Below are positions 8,452 through 17,045 of a stretch of DNA of 64,000 bases, piece after piece. Position numbers and translations under genes: made by a program. Below the pieces are notes generated by a model. It saw nothing but the letters and a program-made list of their open reading frames with translations, did no database searches and was not told the origin of the DNA. Every line of letters begins with the position of its first letter. Within the stretch, counting starts at the first letter, position 1. This DNA comes from Levilactobacillus yonginensis (GTDB lineage: Bacteria; Bacillota; Bacilli; Lactobacillales; Lactobacillaceae): contig NZ_OZ061549.1 in NCBI RefSeq assembly GCF_964065165.1, positions 372,001 to 436,000 on the forward strand, in the 5' to 3' direction.

Positions 8452-8611
8452 GCGTCAACCACGCCCTTTTAAAAACGGACGCTTGTGAGAACCACACCCT
8501 TTGGCATGGTGACCACAATTTGCTTAGATACAGCGCTAGCCTACGAATAGGACTTATCCGCTAATTACCAAAGCCTTTTAGGTCCGCAGGTTGCCAGACG
8601 GACTCGTTTCC
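8452..8611 (-). ncRNA. Candidate TnpB guide (omega) RNA / element right end
   Basis: Directly downstream of the tnpB stop on the minus strand lie several hairpins: 8491-8510 (8 pairs, loop of four), GCGTC/GACGC at 8452-8456 and 8478-8482, and GTCCG/CGGAC near 8582-8603. In IS200/IS605 elements the region spanning the tnpB 3' end and right end makes the guide RNA used by TnpB. The assignment follows from position and structure only; the exact end and guide boundary cannot be read from one sequence. Confidence 0.4.
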
Positions 8612-9864
8612 TACAAAGCAGCTAACCCCTTAGCTAGAATATTCTTAGCTGCATTATGATCACGCACATGAAACGTCCCACAACTAGGGCATGTCCACTC
8701 GCGGTCAGCCAACGTCAACTTATTCTTCCCGGTCATGAGGTGCCCACAATGGCTACAAGTTTGCGTTGTATTTTGGGGATTGACCGTCAAAAAATTCCGG
8801 CCATACAAATCAGCTTTGTAGGACAACATGTTCAATAGTGTTCGCCAGCCGACGTCCGAGATGCTCATTGCCAAGGCGTGATTCCGCAACATATTTTTAC
8901 TCCGCAGTTCTTCAGCTACGACTAAATCGTGGTTTTTGATCAAGGTCGTAGAGACGTGGTGCAAAAAGTTCTTACGTTGATTGGCAACTTTAAGTTGTAA
9001 TTTAGCCACTAATAACCGTTGTCTTTGATAATCCTTTGCTTCTGATAAACGTCGCTGACTCTTTTTAGCTCGTCTGGCCCGCCGCGACAGTTTTCGTTGG
9101 GCTTTAGCTAGTTTCCCTCTAATAGTTCGGTAGTAACGTGGATTATCAATCACCTGTCCATTGGAGTCCGTCAGAAAATTGTCGAGATTCAAATCAATGC
9201 CGACTTTAGATTCAATCGCGGGTTGTTTGGCAACGAAGGGTTGTTCTGACCCAATCTGTAGAGACACAAGGTAATGACCCGCAGTGTCCATTGAGACCGT
9301 TGTTGTTCCAATTCTAATGTCATTAGCTCGTTCTAAAATCTTTAGTGGAAGTCCCTTGAATCGGAGACGTCCCAGCTTGGGTAGTTGTAGGTGGCGGTTG
9401 TCAGTTAGTCTAACACTACCATTCTCCATGGTTGGGACCGTTACTTTAACACTGTAAAGACACGATGTTTGATAAGTCTGTGTGTAACCACGCTTGTGAA
9501 ACTTAGGGGTCCCCGCCCGATGAACCTGCCGGAATAGCTTCCAAGCAGTCCTATAATTCTTGATAGCGTTGGCTTTCATCAAGCTGTCAAAATCCGGGTG
9601 ATTTAACCATCCATGAATATTGGAAATGGCAGTTGATGGCTTCTTTAGACGTTCAGTCAGATCAGCGATTCGATCCAAGACAATTGTAATTGGAATCTTC
9701 ACTTGCTTTAACCAGAATAGATCATTATTCATCCCGTTCATCTGATTATAAATAAACCGACTAGCGTCACTGTTACGTTTGATCAGACGTTTCTGTTCGG
9801 TTGAAGGAAAGACTCTAACTTTAACCCCATAATGATAAGGTAATTGGGCCATCGTTTTCGCCAT
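8611..9864 (-). CDS. tnpB: RNA-guided nuclease TnpB (IS200/IS605 family)
   Basis: TnpB is the transposon-encoded RuvC-like endonuclease that is guided by an RNA from the element's right end, an ancestor of Cas12. The 417-residue protein has the whole catalytic set: Asp in GIDLNLDNF, Glu in VVAEELRSKNM and Asp in HVRDHNAAKNI. A CxxC...CxxC zinc finger (CSHCG, CPSCG) lies between the last two. The N-terminal helical/oligonucleotide-binding half is intact. ATG 9864 was chosen because GGGAGG precedes it; a 21-codon upstream extension lacks such a site. No key residue is missing, so the nuclease may be active. Confidence 0.92.
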   Translation of the reverse strand: MAKTMAQLPYHYGVKVRVFPSTEQKRLIKRNSDASRFIYNQMNGMNNDLFWLKQVKIPITIVLDRIADLTERLKKPSTAISNIHGWLNHPDFDSLMKANAIKNYRTAWKLFRQVHRAGTPKFHKRGYTQTYQTSCLYSVKVTVPTMENGSVRLTDNRHLQLPKLGRLRFKGLPLKILERANDIRIGTTTVSMDTAGHYLVSLQIGSEQPFVAKQPAIESKVGIDLNLDNFLTDSNGQVIDNPRYYRTIRGKLAKAQRKLSRRARRAKKSQRRLSEAKDYQRQRLLVAKLQLKVANQRKNFLHHVSTTLIKNHDLVVAEELRSKNMLRNHALAMSISDVGWRTLLNMLSYKADLYGRNFLTVNPQNTTQTCSHCGHLMTGKNKLTLADREWTCPSCGTFHVRDHNAAKNILAKGLAAL

Positions 9865-10276
9865 AAACTGCCACCTCCCTTTGCTTGATAACCAGCGTAC
9901 CATATGAGCATACTGTATCCATAGCAAAGCGTCTTACAATAATATTTATGGAGGTACCATATGAGTATCGCTGATCGACGAAAGGTATAGTGGCATTCAT
10001 CCCTTGCTTGAAAGCAAGGGAATTCTGCCTAATTTATATTAAAACAAACTATGTTTATTTTACTATAAATCAGCTTGGAAGTGGTGTGATAGTTTCATTT
10101 TTTTCGGTTGAGCTGAAAGCTTTCAGAAACCGAGTCCATAACAGTGATTGTGGCTGGTCTGCCAGATTGGGAAGAAAGCCTTGATTTTAGCGGATTTAAC
10201 TGCCTTAAAATTAGGCAAATGCTGGGTCTATGGTATAATTGTTTAGACATGGCGTTTAAGAAAGTAGGAAATCAAC
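9865..10276. other. Intergenic region between tnpB and lepA
   Basis: It holds the tnpB upstream sequence, the 14-base repeats, the palindrome 9992-10029 and the lepA promoter. A GGAGG-preceded ATG at 9961 opens a nine-codon frame that stops at once. I see no real gene here. Confidence 0.6.
10231..10239 (+). promoter_or_regulatory. lepA promoter, extended -10
   Basis: TGG followed by TATAAT (10234-10239), with a weak TAGGCA 16 bases upstream. It lies 38 bases before the lepA start. Confidence 0.65.
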
Positions 10277-12109
10277 ATGGATCTTGAAAAATTAAAAGCA
10301 CATCAAAAATATATTCGCAATTTTTCCATTGTGGCCCATATTGACCACGGGAAATCTACGTTAGCGGACCGCATCTTGGAATTGACTGATACCATCTCCA
10401 AGCGCGATATGCAAGATCAGGTGTTGGATAACATGGACCTTGAACGTGAACGGGGAATTACCATCAAGTTGAACGCGGTGGAGCTGACCTATCACGCCAA
10501 GGACGGCCACGATTACGAATTTCATTTGATCGATACACCAGGACACGTCGACTTCTCCTATGAGGTCTCACGGAGTCTGGCAGCGTGTGAAGGGGCCGTA
10601 CTGGTCGTCGACGCTGCGCAGGGGGTCGAAGCTCAGACGTTAGCAAACGTCTATTTAGCTCTGGATGACAATCTGGAAATCGTGCCGGTCGTCAACAAGA
10701 TTGATTTACCAGCGGCTGATCCAGAGAAAGTCAAAAAAGAAATCGAAGATGTCATTGGGCTCGATGCTTCTGATGCCGTCTTGGCGAGTGCCAAGCAGGG
10801 TATCGGGATCGAAGAACTTCTCGAGCAAGTTGTGGCTAAGGTGCCGGCACCAGCTGGTGATTTAGACGCACCATTGAAGGCGTTGGTCTTTGACTCCGTC
10901 TACGATGACTATCGAGGCGTTGTGTTGAGCATTCGGGTCTTTGAAGGGACCGTTCAACCAGGCGATAAGATTCGTTTAATGAACAGTGGGAGTGAATATG
11001 AGGTTACTGAGGTGGGGGTTAACTCACCGAAGCCAATTTCACGGGACAACTTGATCGCCGGTGACGTGGGTTACATCACGGCCAGCATTAAGGACATCAC
11101 GGATACCCGAGTGGGTGATACAGTGACGAACGCTGCCATGCCTGCTGACAAGGCGTTGCCAGGTTACCGGGAAATGAGTCCCATGGTTTACGCCGGACTT
11201 TACCCAACGGACAACGCTAAGCTGAATGACTTACGGGAAGCTCTGGAAAAATTAAAGCTGAACGATGCTGCGTTGGAATTTGAACCAGAATCCTCCCAGG
11301 CGTTGGGCTTTGGGTTCCGGTGTGGGTTCTTGGGGATGCTGCACATGGATGTCATCCAGGAGCGACTGGAGCGTGAGTTTAACCTTGATTTGATCACCAC
11401 GGCACCATCCGTTACGTATCACGCATATCTGACGGATGGGACGATGAAGGAAGTCGAGAACCCAGCAGAAATGCCAGAAGCTTCTTCGATTAAGAGTGTC
11501 GAGGAACCTATTGTTAAGGCTACAATTATGGCACCTAATGATTATGTTGGGGCAGTCATGGAACTTTGCCAACACCGTCGCGGTCAGTTCCTGACGATGG
11601 AGTATTTGGATGATTACCGGGTCAACATTATCTACAACATGCCACTGTCCGAAATCATCTTTGATTTCTTTGATAAGTTGAAGTCCAGCACGCGGGGCTA
11701 TGCCTCATTGGACTACGAAATGAACGGCTATCAAGCTGCGGACTTGGTGAAGATCGATATTCTGTTGAACGGCGACAAGGTCGATGCGTTGAGTTTTATT
11801 GCGCATAGAACCTTCGCCCCACAACGGGGTCGGGAAATTGCGTCTCGCTTGAAGAAAATTATTCCACGACAAAACTTTGAAATTCCCGTGCAAGCGGCCA
11901 TTGGGGCAAAGATTATTGCCCGGACGACCATCAAGGCTTACCGGAAGGACGTTACTGCCAAACTGTACGGTGGTGACCGAACCCGGCGGATGAAGTTGTT
12001 GGAAAAGCAAAAGGTTGGTAAGAAGCGGATGAAGGCTGTGGGGAAAGTTGATATTCCTCAGGAAGCATTTATGGCTGTTCTGAAGACTGACGAGGATGAA
12101 AGCGACTAG
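10277..12109 (+). CDS. lepA: Elongation factor 4 (LepA)
   Basis: LepA is a ribosome-associated translational GTPase that back-translocates or remodels stalled ribosomes and helps initiation/assembly under stress. The 610-residue protein has AHIDHGKST (P-loop, about 20-28), the DTPGH motif (about 87-91) and NKID (about 141-144). These are followed by EF-G-like domains II, III and V and the LepA-specific C-terminal domain starting around residue 490. Length and order are normal. Expressed from its own promoter; hairpins at 12223-12240 and 12266-12303 follow it. Confidence 0.98.
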   Translation: MDLEKLKAHQKYIRNFSIVAHIDHGKSTLADRILELTDTISKRDMQDQVLDNMDLERERGITIKLNAVELTYHAKDGHDYEFHLIDTPGHVDFSYEVSRSLAACEGAVLVVDAAQGVEAQTLANVYLALDDNLEIVPVVNKIDLPAADPEKVKKEIEDVIGLDASDAVLASAKQGIGIEELLEQVVAKVPAPAGDLDAPLKALVFDSVYDDYRGVVLSIRVFEGTVQPGDKIRLMNSGSEYEVTEVGVNSPKPISRDNLIAGDVGYITASIKDITDTRVGDTVTNAAMPADKALPGYREMSPMVYAGLYPTDNAKLNDLREALEKLKLNDAALEFEPESSQALGFGFRCGFLGMLHMDVIQERLEREFNLDLITTAPSVTYHAYLTDGTMKEVENPAEMPEASSIKSVEEPIVKATIMAPNDYVGAVMELCQHRRGQFLTMEYLDDYRVNIIYNMPLSEIIFDFFDKLKSSTRGYASLDYEMNGYQAADLVKIDILLNGDKVDALSFIAHRTFAPQRGREIASRLKKIIPRQNFEIPVQAAIGAKIIARTTIKAYRKDVTAKLYGGDRTRRMKLLEKQKVGKKRMKAVGKVDIPQEAFMAVLKTDEDESD

Positions 12110-12265
12110 AAATTTGTGCTAAAGTAAACGACTCTTCTAGTTGTCATCAGGTTCAGGTATGGTTATACGTTATAAGTATTTGTTTTGTAGTAAAATCCGA
12201 ATTTTATTTCCAAGGGGTTCATCGTCAGCTCTTACTGACGTTGGGCCTTTTCTTGAACGGACAAT

Positions 12266-12303
12266 AAAAACTACCAGGGAATTTTTACCTTGGTAGTTTT
12301 TTG
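12266..12303. terminator. Terminator after lepA (bidirectional)
   Basis: AAAACTACCAGGG and CCTTGGTAGTTTT form a stem followed by T6. It lies between convergent lepA and the minus-strand gene ending at 12391. A smaller hairpin CGTCAG/CTGACG lies just upstream at 12223-12240. Confidence 0.85.
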
Positions 12304-12390
12304 ATGTTGGGAGATGTTTAACTCGTAACATTGACTCCCTAAAATTAATTATTTACCGCTGATCTTTGAAGCAATTAAGACTTCCTAAAG

Positions 12391-12891
12391 TCAAAAATTC
12401 TGATACGAGAATTTAGGAAAATGCTTTTGTCCCATTTTTTTAGCAACTTTTTTACTTCGGTAGTAATGGGCACTGACCCAGATACCCGCGCCCTCAGCAA
12501 TAGTTAGCACTTTATGCTTGCCAAACTTGTGTAAATTATAATACTCACCATCACCGGCAGACTGTTGCCAACCATATTCATGAATCCAGCGATAGCCGGC
12601 AAGTTTACTAGTTTGGGTGGCCGTCCAATACTTCACGGTTTTCATGGCTTTTTTGTTGTAGTAGACTTTGTGCTTTTTGTATTTACGCAGGTTTTTATTA
12701 CTCATATGTAGTTTATAGATTTTCTTTTTACCATAACCAAAGTTGGTATAGGTGTACCAGGTGCCACGCATCCCCTTGGGTAGCTTACTATATGAATAGC
12801 CCGCTTTATGGGCTGATGCGGTCGTGGTTAAAGCACCGACTGCAAAAAAACAAACGAGTACAATTAAAATTAATTTCAATATTTTTCTCAT
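12391..12891 (-). CDS. Secreted basic protein of unknown function
   Basis: I do not recognise a characterised family. The 166-residue product has a clear Sec signal peptide (hydrophobic residues about 6-22, cleavage near TASA-HK). The mature part is very basic and rich in Lys, Tyr and Trp. It contains the phrase LPKGMRGTWYTY and a later AGYRWIHEYGWQQ. The LPKG-MRG-WY signature recurs in small secreted proteins of lactobacilli. The neighbour gene at 12955 has TPKSLRGYY at the same place after its signal peptide, so the two may be distant paralogues. Likely acts at the cell surface; function unknown. Confidence 0.8.
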   Translation of the reverse strand: MRKILKLILIVLVCFFAVGALTTTASAHKAGYSYSKLPKGMRGTWYTYTNFGYGKKKIYKLHMSNKNLRKYKKHKVYYNKKAMKTVKYWTATQTSKLAGYRWIHEYGWQQSAGDGEYYNLHKFGKHKVLTIAEGAGIWVSAHYYRSKKVAKKMGQKHFPKFSYQNF

Positions 12892-12954
12892 GATAAAAAT
12901 CCCTTCGTAACTATTTAACCAATAAAGTGAAAGTAGGCATGTTTTCTCAGAATC

Positions 12955-13389
12955 TTACTTGACACCCTTAGGCAGGCCGTGAAAGGGGTTGCTCTGGTAG
13001 GCCCGGTAAGTATGGTGGCTAACCTTAGTGACGTTACTGCTAAACAGAAATACTTTCTTGTGACTGTAGAAGTGGAGGTGATGGTGCGACTGTTTTTGAA
13101 ATTTAATGGTAACGGCTTCCTTGTCCATCTCACTGATAGCATGAATCCGGTAAGTTTTGCCAGTACGGTGGATCCGCTTGATTTTCTGTGGGAGTAGTCC
13201 CGCTTGAGGCGCACCCAGAATAACTTGGTGGGCAGTGAACTGAACGAGGTCGCCCTTACCAATATAGTATCCTCGTAAGCTTTTCGGTGTTGTCTTGTAC
13301 GTCTTCGCACTGGCATTAACCGTTGGCAGGGTGGCCCCCAACGTTAAACTGGCTAATAGCGTAGCTGAGATTGTCATAACTTTGTTCAA
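12955..13389 (-). CDS. Secreted basic protein, possible paralogue of its neighbour
   Basis: The 144-residue product has a signal peptide (cleavage near VNASA-KT). A basic, His- and Lys-rich mature part contains TPKSLRGYYIGKG, which parallels LPKGMRGTWY of the next gene downstream. The start is a TTG at 13389 with AGGAG nine bases upstream; the next in-frame ATG is four codons in. No enzyme motif is visible. The two genes run in the same direction, 63 bases apart, and could be co-transcribed. Confidence 0.75.
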   Translation of the reverse strand: MNKVMTISATLLASLTLGATLPTVNASAKTYKTTPKSLRGYYIGKGDLVQFTAHQVILGAPQAGLLPQKIKRIHRTGKTYRIHAISEMDKEAVTIKFQKQSHHHLHFYSHKKVFLFSSNVTKVSHHTYRAYQSNPFHGLPKGVK

Positions 13390-13684
13390 AGTGAACAGCT
13401 CCTATTCTAAAATAATGATCATCCTTAACCGGAGATGTCGTTCTCTATCTCACAGTCAGCGATTATGTATTCAGTTTACTATTCGAAAGTATGATAGTAA
13501 ATGCACCTTTTAACCAAACGGGTCTAATTGTTAGGTTATCGGATGCTTGTTGTTCATAACTACTTAGTTTATAAAACGTTTTTTCATACAGACTGTTCGT
13601 TTAAGGGTTTCACCCTTAAATGTGGTAGGCTACCAGTATTGAGCTGTGAAAAGATGCACAAATTTTCTTTCTGGGGGAATAATA

Positions 13685-13948
13685 ATGGCGGAGTTTATGT
13701 TTAAAGGTGGAGTTGAGGCTTTTGTTCGGCGATTGAATGAGGTGCTGGACTACCTAAAGCCCACCGAGGTGGCACTGGTAGAGAAGTTGCTCCGTGTGGC
13801 GGTGGAACCGGATCAACCAGTGACTATGGGGGAACTTCAGCAGCAGTTAGGCGTGACGCCAGCTGATTTAGCAATGAGCTTTCGTGAGCTGGTGGCCTGG
13901 GACTTGATTGCTTGGGTACCAACCAGTGCGGTCAAAGCTGCTGGTTAA
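13685..13948 (+). CDS. Small protein of unknown function, possible winged-helix fold
   Basis: The 87-residue product is mostly helical and acidic. The stretch from about residue 47 to 75 (MGELQQQLGVTPADLAMSFRELVAWDLI) resembles a helix-turn-helix followed by a recognition-helix-like segment, as in MarR-like winged helices. The similarity is only by pattern. ATG 13685 was chosen because GGGGG lies upstream; a 13-codon upstream extension lacks a ribosome site. Isolated gene, pointing into a bidirectional terminator at 13990. Confidence 0.6.
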   Translation: MAEFMFKGGVEAFVRRLNEVLDYLKPTEVALVEKLLRVAVEPDQPVTMGELQQQLGVTPADLAMSFRELVAWDLIAWVPTSAVKAAG

Positions 13949-13989
13949 GCTAGCACTCTCTTGTTGAACGTATACGTTCGGAGCGCAAA

Positions 13990-14019
13990 AAGGGTTTGAG
14001 ACTTTGGTCTCAAACCCTT
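13990..14019. terminator. Bidirectional terminator
   Basis: Perfect 13-pair stem AAGGGTTTGAGAC/GTCTCAAACCCTT around TTTG. It sits between convergent genes ending at 13948 and 14041. Confidence 0.9.
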
Positions 14020-14040
14020 TCCTACGTTTAGTCATTAATT

Positions 14041-14220
14041 TTAACTGATACCCATAATGCCGACGCCACCGACGCCCATGCCAACAATGGCAAAGCAGAT
14101 ACCAATGATGATGACCCATTTGTGAGTCGTTTCGGTCTTGGCTTTATGTGCTTGGCTCATCAGAAAGATGCCAACGGCAAGTAGAAAAATACCATTAATA
14201 ATGTACTGATAGTAGCTCAT
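14041..14220 (-). CDS. Small two-helix membrane protein, 59 residues
   Basis: The frame starts MSYYQYIING at 14220, with a strong AGGAGG site eight bases upstream. It encodes a membrane segment (about 7-22), a short basic loop (SQAHKAKTETTHK), a second membrane segment (about 34-50) and a glycine-rich tail (GVGGVGIMGIS). Function unknown. The good ribosome site, clean hydrophobic pattern and position directly before a terminator support it as a real gene. Confidence 0.7.
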   Translation of the reverse strand: MSYYQYIINGIFLLAVGIFLMSQAHKAKTETTHKWVIIIGICFAIVGMGVGGVGIMGIS

Positions 14221-14291
14221 GACGAATTCCTCCTAAGTCGTTCGTTGTTGTGGTTAGTTGGATGCTCGCGAGGGTTAGGGTGATACCACGA

Positions 14292-14648
14292 TTATTCTCG
14301 CTCAGCGTCTTCGGCTAGTTCCAACCAAATGGTGAGCGGGGAGGGGATGTAGTCCGGCCAAGCCTCCATCTTTTTAGCACAACGAGAGAGCAACGTGCTC
14401 TGTCCATCAACGGCTAAGTCTTCAAAGACACTTAGCGCCTGCGCATTATCCTCAAGGTCGGCCATCAACGTGGGAACGTTGTGGCGCCATTCTTCGACCA
14501 GGTCTTGGTAGATGACGATACGCCGGGCTTGGTTAATCGTGTATTCGACGCCTTCATCGTGAAGGCGCTTAACAAACCGATCGTACTCATTGAAGACGGC
14601 CAGTTGTGCCCGTCGCCAATCTGTTTTTTCAAATTCCTTTTCTTTCAT
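14292..14648 (-). CDS. Hypothetical cytoplasmic protein
   Basis: The 118-residue product is acidic, soluble and mostly alpha-helical, with no signal peptide or recognised motif. It is rich in Trp, Glu and Asp (for example DLVEEWRHNVPTLM). Start ATG 14648 has a GAGG-like site upstream. It is the upstream gene of the pair with the 59-residue membrane protein, 71 bases apart. Function cannot be inferred. Confidence 0.6.
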   Translation of the reverse strand: MKEKEFEKTDWRRAQLAVFNEYDRFVKRLHDEGVEYTINQARRIVIYQDLVEEWRHNVPTLMADLEDNAQALSVFEDLAVDGQSTLLSRCAKKMEAWPDYIPSPLTIWLELAEDAERE

Positions 14649-14805
14649 CTTCGTCGACCTCTTTGTTTCGTTAGAATAACATCTTAAAGCTTGGCTAAAT
14701 CTTGAACGTTATCGATTAAGAAATCGTATCAATTATCAGTATATCATTTTCGGCGCTAATAGTAAGCGGATTCTTTACGGAAAAGTGGGTGGCCCAGGAA
14801 CTGTA

Positions 14806-14851
14806 ACTTTAAAACGAGGTTAGGAATTTTCTCCTAACCTCGTTTTAAAGT
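14806..14851. terminator. Bidirectional terminator with 20-pair stem
   Basis: Arms 14806-14825 and 14832-14851 are perfectly complementary around a six-base loop and include A/T tracts at the base. It closes the minus-strand gene at 14860, nine bases from its stop. Confidence 0.92.
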
Positions 14852-14859
14852 TCATGGCA

Positions 14860-15111
14860 TTATTTTTCCCAGCCACACAGTTTGTAATGATGGTGCTTAG
14901 CCCACTTAAGGGACACACGTTTTAATTTTTTCGCGTGATTCAGTCCCCGACAATGCTTGTCGTAGTGGTACTTCTTTCCATGATTCGGGGCAATCCAGAT
15001 CTTCTGTGTTTTGGCTTCTGCGGTGGTGATTGGTGCGGCCAACGGTTGCACGGCACCACCTAGCGTAAAGGTAATGGCCAGTAGCATGGCAGCTTTGCGT
15101 AGTGTTTTCAT
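14860..15111 (-). CDS. Secreted small protein with Cys/His-rich putative metal-binding motif
   Basis: The 83-residue precursor has a signal peptide (about 1-33, cleavage near TAEA-KT). The mature part is a compact basic domain reading IWIAPNHGKKYHYDKHCRG and ending LCGWEK. The pattern YHxxxxCxGLxxA...C resembles the small domain found on secreted nucleases and competence-type proteins of Firmicutes, where Cys and His bind zinc. That likeness is by pattern only. It lies just downstream of the broken nuclease gene on the same strand, 57 bases away, so a role with that nuclease is conceivable. Confidence 0.7.
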   Translation of the reverse strand: MKTLRKAAMLLAITFTLGGAVQPLAAPITTAEAKTQKIWIAPNHGKKYHYDKHCRGLNHAKKLKRVSLKWAKHHHYKLCGWEK

Positions 15112-15457
15112 GAGTCTCCTCCTAGGAATAAATCAGCTTTTTATGTCATCAGAACTTGGACGAATCAGTTAGCTAGCCTGACTATAACCAGTGCTGTAAT
15201 CAATCTTATAGCCAGATTCAACGTTAAAAATGTAGACGTTGAAATGGATGGCATTGGAGCCAACAGACTGGGCCCGCATCTGAACGCCTCGGGCGACTAG
15301 TTCTTGCCCCTTGAAAATGGGAGTCACGGCATAACGGACGTAATTGTGACGACTCTGCTTGAGGTAGGTGGCAACGTCCATTTCATTGTGCAACATGGCG
15401 GGATTGTTGAGCGACCGGGTCCCAGTCATTAGGTTCTTCAAATTATTATTTTGACCC

Positions 15458-16490
15458 GGCAAATTACAAGTTTAATCCGAACAAGCCCGGAATCTTTCAA
15501 TGGCAGTCTGTTGATGATGTATTTTTAATGGTCGTTGATTAATTAGTTCAAGTGCTGCTAGGATCTCATCAGTCGTTACTTGGCTAAAATTGGTCTTTTT
15601 CGGGAAGAACCAGCGTAACCGTCTATTAAAATATTCATTGGAACCTCGCTCCCATGGTGAATATGGATGGCAAAAATAAACTTTGATCTGATAATCCTGT
15701 TCTAAGGCCTGATAATTGGCAAACTCTTTACCATGATCAACAGTAATGGATTTTACTTGGGGACCGAAGGCCCCCATAAACTTGCCAAAGGCGGTGTTTA
15801 GAGCCTTAGCCGTTCTATTAGGGGCTTTGATGGCCCATAGAAGTCGGGTCTTACGTTCTACGAATGTAACCAGACATGATCGTGGCTCACTTCGACTAGA
15901 AAGCACCGTATCTACTTCCCAATGACCAAAAGCTAACCGTTGATTAACAGTTGTTGGCCGTTGTTCGATGGAAGTCCCACTTGTAAATTTCCCACGATTT
16001 TCGCTCACTCGGTGCTGGCGGACATTCCGATTGGGTAGATCAGTCAATTTGAAGGGGAGCCAGCCACGATTAAGCCAATTATAAATTGACGCAGTGCTCA
16101 AGTTATAAGCGGCCGCAATGGTTTCTGGTGACCAGGTTAATCGTAAGTGATTGGTAATTAAAGTCGCTAATGCTGCCGTCAGCATCGAACGACGGCCGCA
16201 ATTCCGCCTTTTGCGATCTGCATCTTGCTGAGCTAATTCTGGATCATAAGGTTTAACCCGGTCCAACTCATAGCTAATCGTAGCTTTGGCGACGCCTAAG
16301 GCGTCAGCCATTACTTGGTAAGATTTATTCCCCTCATTGACCAGTTGTGCTAGTGCGCCACGTTGAAAACGTGATAAAGTAGATGTACCCAAAGTAATCA
16401 CTCCCTATATTGGTTGGAATTAGCTACTACCATTGTAAGTGATTGCTTTGGGCTTTTTAATTTCTGTTCGGATTAATTATAGAATTTGCC
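15458..16490 (-). mobile_element. IS30-family insertion sequence, complete (1033 bp)
   Basis: Ends at 15458 (GGCAAATTACAAG) and 16490 (complement begins GGCAAATTCTATAA) form 26-base inverted repeats, 21 of 26 identical. The target duplication is ACCC at 15454-15457 and 16491-16494. One full-length transposase frame lies on the minus strand. Size, single gene and DDE order fit IS30 elements of lactobacilli. The element interrupts the nuclease gene, in the same orientation. Confidence 0.93.
15472..16401 (-). CDS. IS30-family transposase
   Basis: The 309-residue protein has an N-terminal helix-turn-helix (NEGNKSYQVMADALGVAKAT, about 24-43), a linker and a DDE integrase core. The core has Asp in HWEVDTV (about 160), Asp in TVDHGKEF (about 219) and Glu in WERGSNEYFNRRLR (about 254). 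It begins MITLGTSTLSRFQRG, as usual for the family. The frame is intact, so the element could still transpose. Confidence 0.95.
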   Translation of the reverse strand: MITLGTSTLSRFQRGALAQLVNEGNKSYQVMADALGVAKATISYELDRVKPYDPELAQQDADRKRRNCGRRSMLTAALATLITNHLRLTWSPETIAAAYNLSTASIYNWLNRGWLPFKLTDLPNRNVRQHRVSENRGKFTSGTSIEQRPTTVNQRLAFGHWEVDTVLSSRSEPRSCLVTFVERKTRLLWAIKAPNRTAKALNTAFGKFMGAFGPQVKSITVDHGKEFANYQALEQDYQIKVYFCHPYSPWERGSNEYFNRRLRWFFPKKTNFSQVTTDEILAALELINQRPLKIHHQQTAIERFRACSD

Positions 16491-17045
16491 ACCCGTAAAT
16501 TGATAGCCGATTAAATGGCTCCGATTGTAAAGCCAGCCATGACTCGTACGTTTGTTATGCCAACCAGTTGGATCGACCGTCAGGGGCTCGCGCTTAGCAG
16601 TGGGCATGAGGGATTGGTTCAAGAGGGCTTCGGCTCCGGTAACGCGGTTCAGGCCATCCAATTGGTGGTACGTTTGCCAAGCGCCCGACTTGGTGGCTAG
16701 TTGTTTTTTACTGAAATCAGGATCATTCTGATTGATTGTAATTTCTTGTTCTCCCTGGTAGGTGCGGTCAGCCAATTTCTGCTTAGTGGTTGTTTTCTTT
16801 TTGGTTGGCGTCTTTGATGGCTTTTGGGTAGTTTTACTGGTGGCTTGCCGGTGATCTAACTTTACTTGGACAGCGTCTAAACGCTGCTTTTCTGCCGAGT
16901 TGGCTTTTTCCAGTTTGACGGCCTGCTTTTCGGGCGTGTGATTGTAAACGGTCTTGGTTTTGGCGGCATCACTAGAATTTGAGCAGCCACCCAACACGAG
17001 CAGTAAGAGACTAACGGCAATCCATAAAAACTGTTTTTTCTTCAT

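Larger units (their letters stand above)
8452..10029 (-). mobile_element. TnpB-only IS200/IS605-type element (boundaries approximate)
   Basis: A full-length tnpB is present. No tnpA (Y1 transposase) is found within several kilobases on either strand. A strong imperfect palindrome at 9992-10029 (CCCTTGCTT/AAGCAAGGG plus GGCA/TGCC) resembles the subterminal palindromes of this family and lies on the tnpB start side. A 14-base near-direct repeat (GTACCATATGAGCA, 9897-9910 and 9954-9967) lies between. Without TnpA it could move only if helped in trans. Confidence 0.55.
15169..17045 (-). pseudogene. DNA/RNA non-specific endonuclease, split by an IS30-type element
   Basis: The 5' part (16491-17045) encodes a lipoprotein-type signal (LLVLGGCSNSS), a Lys/Thr-rich linker and the first half of an EndA-like nuclease domain with NRSHLIGYQFTG. 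This is the RSH/DRGH-like catalytic His region. The 3' part (15169-15453) continues with QNNNLKNLMTGTRSLN and runs to the end. Deleting the 1033-base element and one copy of the 4-base target repeat restores one frame of about 279 residues across QFTG|QNNN. The catalytic His and the Asn-rich motif are now on separate fragments, so the enzyme should be dead. It followed the 200-residue membrane protein gene directly. Confidence 0.92.

Noticed and set aside
9990..10184. 64-residue plus-strand frame before lepA
   Set aside because: It spans the IS605-like palindrome, lacks a ribosome site and has random composition.
13475..13501. Inverted repeat TTTACTAT/ATAGTAAA upstream of the secreted protein gene
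   Set aside because: AT-rich 8-base arms with an 11-base gap are expected by chance here, and no clear promoter could be placed with it.
13966..13979. Palindrome GAACGTATACGTTC
   Set aside because: It lies after a gene and before a terminator, away from any promoter. A 14-base palindrome alone is not enough to call an operator.
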